Notes under the pieces: model-generated
What the model saw: only the letters and a program-made list of their open reading frames with translations
The model's database searches: none
What the model was told of the DNA's origin: nothing
Made by a program: the position numbers and the translations under genes
NCBI RefSeq assembly: GCF_965237655.1
Contig: NZ_CBDEGB010000002.1
Location: forward strand, 1,426,001-1,490,000
Source: Poriferisodalis sp965237655
Lineage (GTDB): Bacteria > Actinomycetota > Acidimicrobiia > Acidimicrobiales > Poriferisodalaceae
Reading direction: 5' to 3'
Length of the DNA: 64,000 nucleotides
Shown: positions 16,031 through 24,603 of the stretch, in pieces
Numbering within the stretch: position 1 is the first letter of the stretch
Layout: the number at the start of each line of letters is the position of its first letter

Positions 16031-16690
16031 ATGCGGGCGCCAGGCGCTGAGCGCTCAACTGACTGGCGTTCGACTGATTGGCGTTGCGTAGCGGCCGAGG
16101 CCACTGGATTTGCACGGCGGGTAGGAGTGGTACCCGTCCTGGTGCTCCTCGGCGCCATCGGCGCAGTTGTGGCAGCAGGATTCCTGGCAGGCGTCCGGCA
16201 CGGCGCGCCCGAGCCCATCGACCTGCCCATTGCGGCGACGGGAGCACCGCCGCCAGTGGCGACGACACAACCGTCGCTGATGCGTGTGCATCTTGCTGGT
16301 GCGGTACGGCACCCAGGGCTCTACGAGGTTCCAGCCAACTTCAGAGTCGGAGACCTGATTGATGCCGCCGGCGGCCCGAATGCCGATGCAGACGCCGCGG
16401 CGGTCAATCTTGCAGAGCGAATGCGTGACGGGCAGCAGGTTTACGTGCCTCTCGTGGGAGAGCAGTCCGTGGCCCGAGCCGAGGGCGCCGATGCTTCCGG
16501 ACCGTTGGATGTGAACTCAGCGACGGCTGCACAGCTTCAGGAGCTGCCAGGCATTGGCCCGTCCCTGTCGGTGGCAATTGTTGCGTACCGGGCCGAGCAC
16601 GGATCGTTCGCGACGCTCGACGCACTGGAACAGGTGCCCGGGATCGGGCCATCCAAGCTCTCCCAGCTCCGGCCCCATGCGAAGGTCTGA
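16031..16690 (+). CDS. comEA: ComEA-like DNA-uptake receptor
   Basis: A 219-residue membrane-anchored DNA-binding protein. One transmembrane segment lies at about residues 33-55 (VPVLVLLGAIGAVVAAGFLA). An SLBB-type domain (VHLAGAVRHPGLYEVPANFRV) follows. A C-terminal helix-hairpin-helix pair comes last (DVNSATAAQLQELPGIGPSL, then LEQVPGIGPSKLSQL). ComEA binds incoming DNA outside the membrane and passes it to the ComEC channel. Its gene overlaps comEC by 14 bases, so the two are translated from one transcript. Confidence 0.92.
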   Translation: MRAPGAERSTDWRSTDWRCVAAEATGFARRVGVVPVLVLLGAIGAVVAAGFLAGVRHGAPEPIDLPIAATGAPPPVATTQPSLMRVHLAGAVRHPGLYEVPANFRVGDLIDAAGGPNADADAAAVNLAERMRDGQQVYVPLVGEQSVARAEGADASGPLDVNSATAAQLQELPGIGPSLSVAIVAYRAEHGSFATLDALEQVPGIGPSKLSQLRPHAKV

Positions 16691-18530
16691 GTCGCCGAGT
16701 CCGTCACGAGCGGCGCCCCGGCGCTTCGGGGGCCTCAGCGCTGTCGGCGATCGGTGGCTGGTCGCCGGAGCGGTCGCGACAGCAGTCGGCGCACTGTGGG
16801 CGCCTTCGGTGTCGTGGTGGTGGGGGGCAGCCTCGGTCGGGGTGGGTCTGCGAACCCGTGCCCGTGTGCTCGTTCCGGCCGGCCTGCTGGTGCTGGGGGC
16901 TGCAGCCATGGGGCAACAGACCGCCCAATTGAGCGCAGCGGTGGGAGGGAACTTCGAGGGCGAAACGGTAGTGGTCCGCGATCCCCGATGGCGCTCGGGC
17001 GCCCTGGTCGTTCCCTTCAGCGCGGTCATTGACGGCAAGCAGTTCCGGTGGGAAGGCCGGGCACGCGGTCCCGCAGCGTGGACGCTGGAAGACGCAGCGC
17101 TGGGGGAGCGCTGGCTCCTGAGCGCGACCGTGGCACCAGCAGAGCCTGCCGACCGACCCTTCTTGTGGCCGCGGCATCTTGCGGGGAACGCCCAGATCCA
17201 CACGGCCTGGCGCCAAGACGGCGGCAGTGCGCCGTTCCGTCTCGCAAACTCCATGCGCAGCCTGATCGAGGCGTCGAGTGATTCGTTGTCGCAACGGGAT
17301 GCAGCGCTGCTTGCCGGCTTCGTCTACGGCGACGATCGAGGACAGCTTCCCGAAGTCGTGCACGACTTCCGGGCGACGTCGCTCACCCACTTGCTGGCCG
17401 TGTCCGGTTCGAACGTGGCGTTCGTTCTGTTGCTGTTCGCACCGCTGCTGATCCGGCTGCGGCCAGGGGTCCGGCTCGGCGCCGTCGGGGTTCTGCTCGC
17501 TCAGTTCGCTGTCCTGACCAGGGGTGAGCCCTCGGTGCTGCGGGCGTGCGTGCTTGCCACGTTGGCAGTCGGAGCACATGCCGTCGGCAGGCGGGCATCC
17601 GCTCCGCGCCTGCTGGCGCTTGCGATCATCGTGCTGCTGCTTGTCGATCCGCTGCTGGTGCGCTCGGTCGGCTTTCAGCTCTCGGTTGCAGCGACGGCCG
17701 CCATCGTGGTCGGCGCTCGCCCCATCTCCAGGCTCCTGTGGGGCCCGTCGTGGCTGCGCTTGGCCCTCGCAGCGACGCTGAGCGCCCAGGTGGGAGTGCT
17801 GCCCGTCCAGCTTGCCGTGTTCGGCTCGCTGCCGCTCGTGAGCATCCCCGCCAACGTCTTGGCCGGCCCGATTGCAGGACCGGCCATGGTCTGGGGCCTC
17901 ATCGGCGGTCTCGCGGGCGGCGTGGCGGGCGACGCCGTGGCATCGGTTCTGCACGTCCCGACCAGATTGATGATGGGTTGGGTCGCCGGTGTGGCCCGAT
18001 GGGGAGCGGCGCTGGGCTGGCCGCACATCGAGCCGTCGGAGATCGCCGCAGCCGTCGCCGTCATCGGGCTCTGCGCAGCCGCTGCGTACCTGCTGCGCGC
18101 CTACGGCGCCGTGCCGCGCAGCCTTGCGATCGTCGCTGCTGGGATCGGGATCTGGGTCGTGGCCGGCGTCCACCGGCCGCCGCTTCCCTCGGGTGTGCAT
18201 CTGTCCGTGCACCGCGTCGACCCCACCGTCGTCGTCGTGGATCGTCCAGATGCAGCGCGGGCCCTCGACCAGCTCGCCACGGCTGGAGTCGACGACATCG
18301 ACGTGCTGGTGGCCCGCTCGGCCAGCCGGGCAGGGCGAGAAGCGGTGCGGGCATTGGACGCCCGGCACGAGATCGCGAATCTGCTCGCACCGGCGGGCCT
18401 CGGAGGCCGTGTCCCGTACAACTCAGTGACCGAACCCGTCGCCGTCGGCGGCCTCGTGGTCGAGCCCGCAGCGCAGCGCCTGCGCGTCTCGACCGAAGTA
18501 GCGTCAAATACGTGGGCGCAAGACCCGTGA
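16677..18530 (+). CDS. comEC: ComEC/Rec2 DNA-uptake channel with shrunken C-terminal domain
   Basis: A 617-residue polytopic membrane protein. It has an N-terminal DUF4131/OB-like region (GNFEGETVVVRDPRWRSGAL) and the competence-domain signature LTHLLAVSGSNVAFVLLLFA, followed by many transmembrane helices up to about residue 500. ComEC carries single-stranded DNA across the membrane. Many ComEC proteins end in a metallo-beta-lactamase nuclease-like domain with an HxHxDH motif. Here only about 120 residues remain after the last helix and no such motif is present. The start ATG 16677 lies inside comEA. Confidence 0.9.
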   Translation: MRRSESPSPSRAAPRRFGGLSAVGDRWLVAGAVATAVGALWAPSVSWWWGAASVGVGLRTRARVLVPAGLLVLGAAAMGQQTAQLSAAVGGNFEGETVVVRDPRWRSGALVVPFSAVIDGKQFRWEGRARGPAAWTLEDAALGERWLLSATVAPAEPADRPFLWPRHLAGNAQIHTAWRQDGGSAPFRLANSMRSLIEASSDSLSQRDAALLAGFVYGDDRGQLPEVVHDFRATSLTHLLAVSGSNVAFVLLLFAPLLIRLRPGVRLGAVGVLLAQFAVLTRGEPSVLRACVLATLAVGAHAVGRRASAPRLLALAIIVLLLVDPLLVRSVGFQLSVAATAAIVVGARPISRLLWGPSWLRLALAATLSAQVGVLPVQLAVFGSLPLVSIPANVLAGPIAGPAMVWGLIGGLAGGVAGDAVASVLHVPTRLMMGWVAGVARWGAALGWPHIEPSEIAAAVAVIGLCAAAAYLLRAYGAVPRSLAIVAAGIGIWVVAGVHRPPLPSGVHLSVHRVDPTVVVVDRPDAARALDQLATAGVDDIDVLVARSASRAGREAVRALDARHEIANLLAPAGLGGRVPYNSVTEPVAVGGLVVEPAAQRLRVSTEVASNTWAQDP

Positions 18531-18576
18531 ACCCGGCGATGCACGGGCAGGCCACCCATCGGGGAGCACGTCGCTA

Positions 18577-19548
18577 ATGCCCGGTGGAAGTGTGCGACTC
18601 GTCAGCGGAGCGGACGAGATCCTCACCGCCACCGCAGTGCGTGCGGCGGTCTCTGAATTGGTCGGCGATGCCAACCGGGCAGACGTGCTTGACGAGTACT
18701 CCGACGATGAGTACGCGCTGCCCGATCTGGTCATCTCGGCATCGACCCCGCCGATGCTCGCTACACACCGGGTCGTTGTCGGCCGCCGCCTCAGCCGCTT
18801 CAGTGCCGCCGAGCTCACACCGCTCATCAACTGGCTTGATGATCCGTGTCCCACGACCGATCTCGTTCTCGAGTGGGACGCAGCCCGTGTGCCTCGAGCG
18901 CTCGTCGAAGCTGTCGAGGCCGCCGGTGGCCAGCGGATCGCGTCCGACGTGCCCGGCGGGGCGCGCAATCGCCGGACCTGGCTCACCGAGCGTCTCGCGG
19001 AGGCCTCGGTCCAGTTCGATGCCCGTGCTGGAGCATGCATCGCCGAGCATCTCGGGGAGGAACTCAGCCGCCTCGGAGCTGTGATCGAAACGCTCGAGGC
19101 CATCTACGGCGCACGTGCCCGCTTGGGGCCCGATGAAGTGCTGCCGTACCTCGGTGCAGAGGGTGACGTGCCGCCATGGGAGCTGACCGACGCGATCGAT
19201 CGAGGCGATGTGGGCGGCGCACTCGCCGTGCTGCAACGCATGTGGGGCGCCGGTCGACACCCGCTGGCTGTCACGGCAGTCGTGGCTGGACATATCACCC
19301 GCATGGCTCGCCTCGATGGCGCCGATGCTGCGAACGAGAAGGAGGCGGCTCGTGTGCTGGGCCTACGCGGCTCCACGTTTCCGGCCCGCAAGGCGCTTGA
19401 CGCCAGCCGGCGGCGCGGCAGCGGGGGGATCGCGAGGGCCGTCGAACTTCTGGCGGGGGCTGACGTGGACTTGCGCGGACGGTCCGGACTTGATCCCCGA
19501 TGTGTTGCCGAGATTCTCTGCGCGCGGCTCGCGGCCGGCGCCCGTTGA
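18577..19548 (+). CDS. holA: DNA polymerase III delta subunit (clamp-loader wrench)
   Basis: A 323-residue HolA-type protein. The N-terminal domain begins VRLVSGADEILTATAVRAAV, in the place where active AAA+ proteins have a P-loop, which HolA lacks. Segments PPMLATHRVVVGRRLSRF and TWLTERLAEASVQFD are typical, and the C-terminal helical domain holds AGRHPLAVTAVVAGHITRM. HolA opens the sliding clamp within the clamp loader. It follows comEC by 46 bases, the usual actinobacterial order comEA-comEC-holA-rpsT. Confidence 0.9.
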   Translation: MPGGSVRLVSGADEILTATAVRAAVSELVGDANRADVLDEYSDDEYALPDLVISASTPPMLATHRVVVGRRLSRFSAAELTPLINWLDDPCPTTDLVLEWDAARVPRALVEAVEAAGGQRIASDVPGGARNRRTWLTERLAEASVQFDARAGACIAEHLGEELSRLGAVIETLEAIYGARARLGPDEVLPYLGAEGDVPPWELTDAIDRGDVGGALAVLQRMWGAGRHPLAVTAVVAGHITRMARLDGADAANEKEAARVLGLRGSTFPARKALDASRRRGSGGIARAVELLAGADVDLRGRSGLDPRCVAEILCARLAAGAR

Positions 19549-19564
19549 TCGCTAGCGCGGCGGT

Positions 19565-19828
19565 TTAGGCCTCGTTGGTTCGCGTTGAACGGGCCACGAG
19601 ACGGGACTTGCGCCGACCTGCCTCATTGGGGTGGATAACGCCCTTGGCGGCCGCCATGTCGAGACGCTTCTGGATGGCGCGCATCAGCTCATCGGTGGGT
19701 TCACCGGCTTGTGCAGCAGCGATGACTGCCTTCTCGCGAGTCCGCAATTCTGAGCGAACGGCTCGATTCCGCACCCGGCGCGTCTCGTTCTGGCGGTTGC
19801 GCTTGATCTGGCTCTTGATGTTGGCCAC
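19565..19828 (-). CDS. rpsT: 30S ribosomal protein S20
   Basis: An 87-residue basic protein that reads VANIKSQIKRNRQNETRRVR from the GTG start, the conserved S20 opening. It also has the typical later segment AAAKGVIHPNEAGRRKSRLV. S20 binds 16S rRNA early in small-subunit assembly. The open frame extends upstream, but GTG 19828 gives the universal N-terminus. It converges on holA (16-base gap) and is divergent from lepA across 122 bases. Confidence 0.95.
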   Translation of the reverse strand: MANIKSQIKRNRQNETRRVRNRAVRSELRTREKAVIAAAQAGEPTDELMRAIQKRLDMAAAKGVIHPNEAGRRKSRLVARSTRTNEA

Positions 19829-19950
19829 GAAGGCGTGCTCTCTGTCTCGGTGGCGGTCACGAAGGCGAGCCCGCCGGGAGTCGGTTGGGTGTTTTCGGGT
19901 CGTGAGGCGAGTCTCCACGGATTGTCCCGAAACCGGTCTCGCAGGGTACC

Positions 19951-21801
19951 GTGCGGCCTGCGATGCCCCACGTGCCTCCTGCGTCTGCTCATGGGTCTGC
20001 CCGTGGGTCTGTCCGTGTCGGGCCCGGTTCGATCCGCAACTTCTCGATCATCGCCCACATCGATCACGGGAAGTCCACGCTGTCGGACCGGATCCTGGAA
20101 TTGACCGATGCTGTGGAGGAGCGCTCGATGCGCGCCCAGTACCTCGATTCCATGGAGCTCGAACGGGAACGCGGCATCACCATCAAGGCCCAGAACGTGC
20201 GGGTGACCTGGCAGGGGCACACGTTGCACCTCATCGACACACCTGGGCATGTGGACTTCGGGTACGAAGTCAGCCGCTCGCTGGCGGCCTGTGAAGGCGT
20301 GGTGCTGCTTGTCGATGCCGCACAGGGCATCGAGGCGCAGACGTTGGCGAACTGCTACCTGGCTCTCGAGTCAGATCTCACCATCGTGCCGGTGCTCAAC
20401 AAGATCGACCTCCCCGCGGCCGATCCGGATTTGTACGCGTCGGAAATCGAACGCGTGCTGGGCATTGACGCGAGCGAGGTGCTGGCGATCTCGGCCAAGA
20501 CCGGCGAGGGCGTCGCAGCACTGCTCGACGCAATTGTCGAGCGCATCCCCCCGCCCGGCGGCGATCCGCAAGCTCCGCTGCAGGCGCTGATCTTCGATTC
20601 CTCCTTTGACCAGTACCGAGGCGTGGTGTCCTCGCTGCGCGTGATGAATGGTCGGCTGTGCACTGGCGATCGGCTGCGGTTCATGCATGCCGGTGGGCTG
20701 CACCTGTGCGATGAAGTCGGACTGCGCCTGCCCGCGGTGACACCGACAGACGAATTGGGACCCGGCGAGGTCGGGTACCTCATCGCAGGCATCAAGGATG
20801 TGGCTGAGGCCCGCTCCGGCGAAACTGTCACATCGGCTGGCGCACCGGCTGATGCACCGCTGGCCGGCTACGACGACCCGAAGCCGATGGTGTTCTGCGG
20901 GCTGTACCCCGTCGACGGCGACGAGTACACCGATCTGCGAGAGGCGCTGGCGAAGCTGAGGCTCAATGACGCCTCCGTGACCTTCGAGCCCGAGACTTCA
21001 GGTGCGCTGGGATTCGGGTTCCGCTGCGGCTTCTTGGGTCTGCTGCACATGGAGATAGTCCGCGAGCGGCTCGAGCGCGAATTCGGACTGTCTCTCATCG
21101 CCACCGCGCCGTCGGTGGCCTACCGGGTGCACACCGACGACGATCGCGAGCTGGAGGTCGACAATCCTTCCGACCTGCCATCCGCGGCTCAGATTGCCGA
21201 AATCGCCGAGCCCATGCTGAACGTGTCCGTGCTGACGCCGACCGCCTACACGGGCGCGGTCATGGACCTGTGCCAGTCGCGTCGGGGCTCGATGACCTCC
21301 ATGGACTACCTGTCGCCCGAACGCGTCGAGCTGCGCTACGAGCTGCCGCTGGCGGAGGTTGTGACTGACTTCTTCGACCAGCTCAAGAGCCGTACCCAGG
21401 GGTACGCGAGCCTCGATTACGACCACGCGGGTTACCGGTCTGAGCGCCTCGTGCGCGTCGACATCCTGCTCAACGGCGAACCAGTGGATGCATTCTCTGC
21501 CATCCGTCACCGTGATGGCGCGTATCCCTACGGCAAGGCCATTACCGCGAAGCTCGCCGAACTCATCCCGCGTCAGCTGTTCGACGTTCCGATCCAAGCC
21601 GCCATAGGCGGGCGGATCATCGCCCGCGAGACGGTCAAGGCGAAGCGCAAGGACGTGCTGTCGAAGTGCTACGGCGGCGACATCACCCGCAAGCGCAAGC
21701 TGCTCGAGCGGCAGAAGGAAGGCAAGAAGCGGATGAAGGCCATCGGGCGCGTCGAGGTGCCCAACGAGGCCTTCGTCTCGGCGTTGCGCCTCGACCCCTG
21801 A
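19951..21801 (+). CDS. lepA: Elongation factor 4 (LepA) back-translocase
   Basis: A 616-residue translational GTPase. GTP-binding motifs are all present: AHIDHGKSTL (G1), RGITIKAQ (G2), DTPGHVDF (G3), NKIDLP (G4). The LepA-specific C-terminal domain is recognisable by SRRGSMTSMDYL, YPYGKAITAKLAELIPRQLF and GGDITRKRKLLERQKEGKKR. LepA remodels stalled ribosomes. GTG 19951 gives a 25-residue lead before SIRNFSIIAH; a shorter start is possible. Downstream are hrcA and dnaJ. Confidence 0.96.
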   Translation: MRPAMPHVPPASAHGSARGSVRVGPGSIRNFSIIAHIDHGKSTLSDRILELTDAVEERSMRAQYLDSMELERERGITIKAQNVRVTWQGHTLHLIDTPGHVDFGYEVSRSLAACEGVVLLVDAAQGIEAQTLANCYLALESDLTIVPVLNKIDLPAADPDLYASEIERVLGIDASEVLAISAKTGEGVAALLDAIVERIPPPGGDPQAPLQALIFDSSFDQYRGVVSSLRVMNGRLCTGDRLRFMHAGGLHLCDEVGLRLPAVTPTDELGPGEVGYLIAGIKDVAEARSGETVTSAGAPADAPLAGYDDPKPMVFCGLYPVDGDEYTDLREALAKLRLNDASVTFEPETSGALGFGFRCGFLGLLHMEIVRERLEREFGLSLIATAPSVAYRVHTDDDRELEVDNPSDLPSAAQIAEIAEPMLNVSVLTPTAYTGAVMDLCQSRRGSMTSMDYLSPERVELRYELPLAEVVTDFFDQLKSRTQGYASLDYDHAGYRSERLVRVDILLNGEPVDAFSAIRHRDGAYPYGKAITAKLAELIPRQLFDVPIQAAIGGRIIARETVKAKRKDVLSKCYGGDITRKRKLLERQKEGKKRMKAIGRVEVPNEAFVSALRLDP

Positions 21802-21902
21802 GTGGTCGCGCTGAGATGCGGTGCCCGCTCCGGAGGCGGCAGGGCCCTCTGCTCCGGGAATCCGGCAGCACGAGAACCTGTCGCCCAAAGCTGCCTAGGA
21901 GG

Positions 21903-21923
21903 GGTGTCGGTAGCATCGACACC
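21903..21923. promoter_or_regulatory. Inverted repeat in the hrcA upstream region
   Basis: GGTGTCG-GTAGCAT-CGACACC has perfect 7-bp arms, and its spacer contains TAGCAT, which fits the actinobacterial -10 pattern TAnnnT. It lies 66 bases before the hrcA start. It does not match the classical CIRCE element (TTAGCACTC-N9-GAGTGCTAA), which I could not find here. An operator role is a guess from position. Confidence 0.4.
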
Positions 21924-21988
21924 ATTGCGGGCATGGGTCCCAATCATGGGTGCGGCGCTGGGCAAGCTGCTGGGGCCGCGGAGGAGTG

Positions 21989-23044
21989 ATGGACGAGCGC
22001 AGAGCCACAGTGCTGCGAGCGGTGGTCGAGAACTTCATCGAGAGCGCGCAGCCAGTCGGCTCCGCAGCGGTGCTCGAGATGACTCGCCTCGATGTGTCAC
22101 CCGCGACCGTGCGAAACGACCTCGCCGCGCTCGAATCTGGCGGCTACCTGATGCAGCCGCACACCAGTGCCGGCCGTGTGCCGACTGAGGCGGGCTACCG
22201 GTACTTCGTGGACGGCCTCGGACCCGGTTCCCTGGACAGCACAGGCGTCCGGCAGGTAGGTGCGTTCTTCGCCCATGCCCAAGGACAGATTGAGGAGCTG
22301 CTCGCCGACACCAGCCGGCTCTTGTCTGACCTGACCGAGTATGCAGCGATGGTCGTCGCACCCAGCCACGACCGCGACAGCATCCGATCGGCCCAGCTGG
22401 TGGACCTCGGCGGCGGCCGATTGCTTGTGGTGTTGGTGATGTCGTCGGGCGTCGTGGAGCGGACCTACGTCGACGTGTACAGCAACCCGGACTTGGAGGC
22501 GGCGGCCCAGGGGCCTTCTGCAGGTGCAGCCTCTGCGGTCCTGGCCGCAGCGCTTGTGGGAAGGACTCGTACGCAGCCGCCGCTGGTTCGCGAGACCGGA
22601 GATGCCCCAACCGATGCACTGGCGGCCGCGGCCCTGTCCGCCCTGGCTGCCGACGAACCGCATCCGAGCGAGCTCTACGTGGGTGGCACGGCCAAGATCA
22701 CTGAGCAGTTCGAAGCCGTGTCATCGCTGCGTTCAGTCTTGTCGGTGCTGGAAGAGCAACTGATGGTCGTGACGCTGCTGCGAAGCCTGGTGGATCGCGG
22801 TCTCAGTGTGGCTATCGGATCTGAGACCGGCATGAAGCCACTGGCGGAATGCTCGGTGGTGGTTGCGCCCTACGAGGTAGATGGCCGAACAGTCGGCAGC
22901 GTCGGCCTGCTCGGCCCGACACGGATGGACTACTCGAAGGCGCTTGCAGCGGTGCATACGGTGAGCCGGAGGCTGTCGGCCTCGCTTGGAGACGGCGACG
23001 GCGCACATATGCCGGCGGGCTTGTCGCGATCGGCCCAGGAATAG
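21989..23044 (+). CDS. hrcA: Heat-inducible transcription repressor HrcA
   Basis: A 351-residue repressor of heat-shock genes. The N-terminal winged helix reads RRATVLRAVVENFIESAQPV and SPATVRNDLAALESGGYLMQ. It is followed by PHTSAGRVPTEAGYRYFVD, the strongest family signature. The C-terminal GAF-like part holds IGSETGMKPLAECSVV and VGSVGLLGPTRMDYSKALA. ATG 21989 is preceded by GGAGGAG. The gene is 11 bases from dnaJ, the usual hrcA-dnaJ operon. Confidence 0.95.
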   Translation: MDERRATVLRAVVENFIESAQPVGSAAVLEMTRLDVSPATVRNDLAALESGGYLMQPHTSAGRVPTEAGYRYFVDGLGPGSLDSTGVRQVGAFFAHAQGQIEELLADTSRLLSDLTEYAAMVVAPSHDRDSIRSAQLVDLGGGRLLVVLVMSSGVVERTYVDVYSNPDLEAAAQGPSAGAASAVLAAALVGRTRTQPPLVRETGDAPTDALAAAALSALAADEPHPSELYVGGTAKITEQFEAVSSLRSVLSVLEEQLMVVTLLRSLVDRGLSVAIGSETGMKPLAECSVVVAPYEVDGRTVGSVGLLGPTRMDYSKALAAVHTVSRRLSASLGDGDGAHMPAGLSRSAQE

Positions 23045-23055
23045 ACCCACCACAG

Positions 23056-24219
23056 ATGCCTGCGGACTATTACGAGTTGCTCGGTGTGAGCCGCGACGTC
23101 ACCGAGAACGATCTCAAGCGTGCATACCGGGGCAAAGCCCGTGAGCACCACCCTGATGCGAACCCCGGCGACGACGGGGCTGAGGCCCGTTTCAAGGAGA
23201 TCAGCGAGGCCTACGCCGTGCTGTCGGATCCGGAGGCGCGGGCCCGATACGACCGCTTCGGACATGAGGGCTTGCGGGGCGGGATGGGTGGACCCGCGTT
23301 CGATTTCGACCTCAGCGACATCTTCGAGTCCTTCTTCGGAGGGAACCCGTTCCGCAGCGGCCGATCGCGCCGCCCGGCAGGTCCACCTCGCGGCGACGAC
23401 CATGAGACGGTCGTCGACCTCGACTTCGCCGAGGCCGTCTTCGGTACCGACCGGCCGATCGAGGTACGGACACTGGTTCCGTGTGACGATTGCGGTGGCT
23501 CGGGCGCCGCAGAGGGCACGTCGCCGACCGTCTGCAGCATCTGCGAGGGCATTGGCCAGGTGCGCCAGGTACGCCAGAGTTTCCTGGGCCAGATGGTGAC
23601 CACTGCGCCCTGTGCTCGATGCCGCGGGATCGGTGAGGAGATTGCCGAGCCGTGCCGGTCGTGCCGGGGCGAAGGGCGTCGCGCAGAACACGTCTCGCTC
23701 GTTGTGCGTGTGCCGCCCGGCGTCGATTCTGGCGCCACGCTTCGACTGAGCGGCCGCGGGTCCGTCGGGCCTCGCGGGGGACCCGCGGGCGACCTGTATG
23801 TGCATCTCCGTGTTTCGGAGTCTGATGTCTTCGTGCGCCAGGGCGACAGCCTGGTGGCGGAGCTGCCGGTGACGATGCTGCAGGCAGCGCTGGGTACGAC
23901 GCTGTCGTTCGACACGCTGGACGGGCCGCAGGAACTTGCTGTAGCGGCGGGCACCCAGCCGAACGACACCATCCGGTTGAGCGGACTCGGCGTGCCCCGA
24001 GCGAACGGGCGCGGACGGGGCGACCTGCACGTGGTGGTGCGGGTGGACATCCCGAAGAGGCTCTCGAAGTCCGAGGCGGTGAAGCTGAAAGAGGTCGCTG
24101 CCGAGCGGGGTGAACCCGTGGACGGCAACGCCGACCCTGTACTTGCGGGGGCGAGCGAGACCCAACCCGACGGCGACCATTGGCCGGCTGGCCGGCGCAA
24201 GCGGCGCCACAAGCACTGA
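23056..24219 (+). CDS. dnaJ: Chaperone DnaJ
   Basis: A 387-residue type I J-protein that delivers substrates to DnaK and stimulates its ATPase. The J domain (residues 4-70) carries HPD in REHHPDANPGDDGAEARF. A Gly/Phe-rich linker follows. Four zinc-finger repeats (CDDCGGSG, CSICEGIG, CARCRGIG, CRSCRGEG) span about residues 140-215, and a C-terminal substrate-binding region ends in a basic tail RRKRRHKH. It is probably the hrcA-linked DnaJ2-type copy, since dnaK and grpE are not adjacent. Confidence 0.95.
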   Translation: MPADYYELLGVSRDVTENDLKRAYRGKAREHHPDANPGDDGAEARFKEISEAYAVLSDPEARARYDRFGHEGLRGGMGGPAFDFDLSDIFESFFGGNPFRSGRSRRPAGPPRGDDHETVVDLDFAEAVFGTDRPIEVRTLVPCDDCGGSGAAEGTSPTVCSICEGIGQVRQVRQSFLGQMVTTAPCARCRGIGEEIAEPCRSCRGEGRRAEHVSLVVRVPPGVDSGATLRLSGRGSVGPRGGPAGDLYVHLRVSESDVFVRQGDSLVAELPVTMLQAALGTTLSFDTLDGPQELAVAAGTQPNDTIRLSGLGVPRANGRGRGDLHVVVRVDIPKRLSKSEAVKLKEVAAERGEPVDGNADPVLAGASETQPDGDHWPAGRRKRRHKH

Positions 24220-24230
24220 GATCTCCCGGT

Positions 24231-24596
24231 ATGGAGCCAGTCGCCGGAATCTCCGAAGTCGACGTCCGATCTGCCCGCCGGCGCCGCTCAGCGGAGTTGG
24301 ATGCACTGGTAGGAGAGCGGCTGCGTGCCGTGCGTCGCCAGCGGCGGCTATCTCTGGCTGATGTGGAGGCAGTGTCTGGCGGCGAGTTCCGGACATCAAT
24401 CCTGGGGGCATACGAGCGCGGTCAGCGGGGTCTGCGAGTGCATCGCCTCCTGCGACTGGCCGAGATCTACGGCGTACACCCCACTGCCCTGTTGCCGCAG
24501 GAGCTGCCGGTGTCTGGTGGCCGCGAGTCGCCTCGCACACCCAGCGAGGCTCGGACCCCCGCATCGTCCAACTTTCCCCCTGAGGCCGTGCTGTGA
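24231..24596 (+). CDS. XRE-type HTH transcriptional regulator
   Basis: A 121-residue protein whose helix-turn-helix spans about residues 25-85: LVGERLRAVRRQRRLSLADV, then SILGAYERGQRGLRVHRLLR. It ends with the BldD-like element YGVHPTALLPQE. Proteins of this actinobacterial group bind DNA as dimers and often respond to developmental or nutritional signals. The C-terminal 35 residues are Pro/Ser-rich and disordered. It sits between dnaJ and hemW in one strand-consistent run. Regulon unknown. Confidence 0.8.
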   Translation: MEPVAGISEVDVRSARRRRSAELDALVGERLRAVRRQRRLSLADVEAVSGGEFRTSILGAYERGQRGLRVHRLLRLAEIYGVHPTALLPQELPVSGGRESPRTPSEARTPASSNFPPEAVL

Positions 24597-24603
24597 GGGA
24601 CCT

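Noticed and set aside
16704..18368. 554-codon frame opposite comEC
   Set aside because: His/Arg/Gln-rich product with no recognisable domain; comEC on the other strand is well supported.
21802..21988. CIRCE heat-shock operator before hrcA
   Set aside because: No TTAGCACTC or GAGTGCTAA half-site could be seen; only an unrelated palindrome is present.
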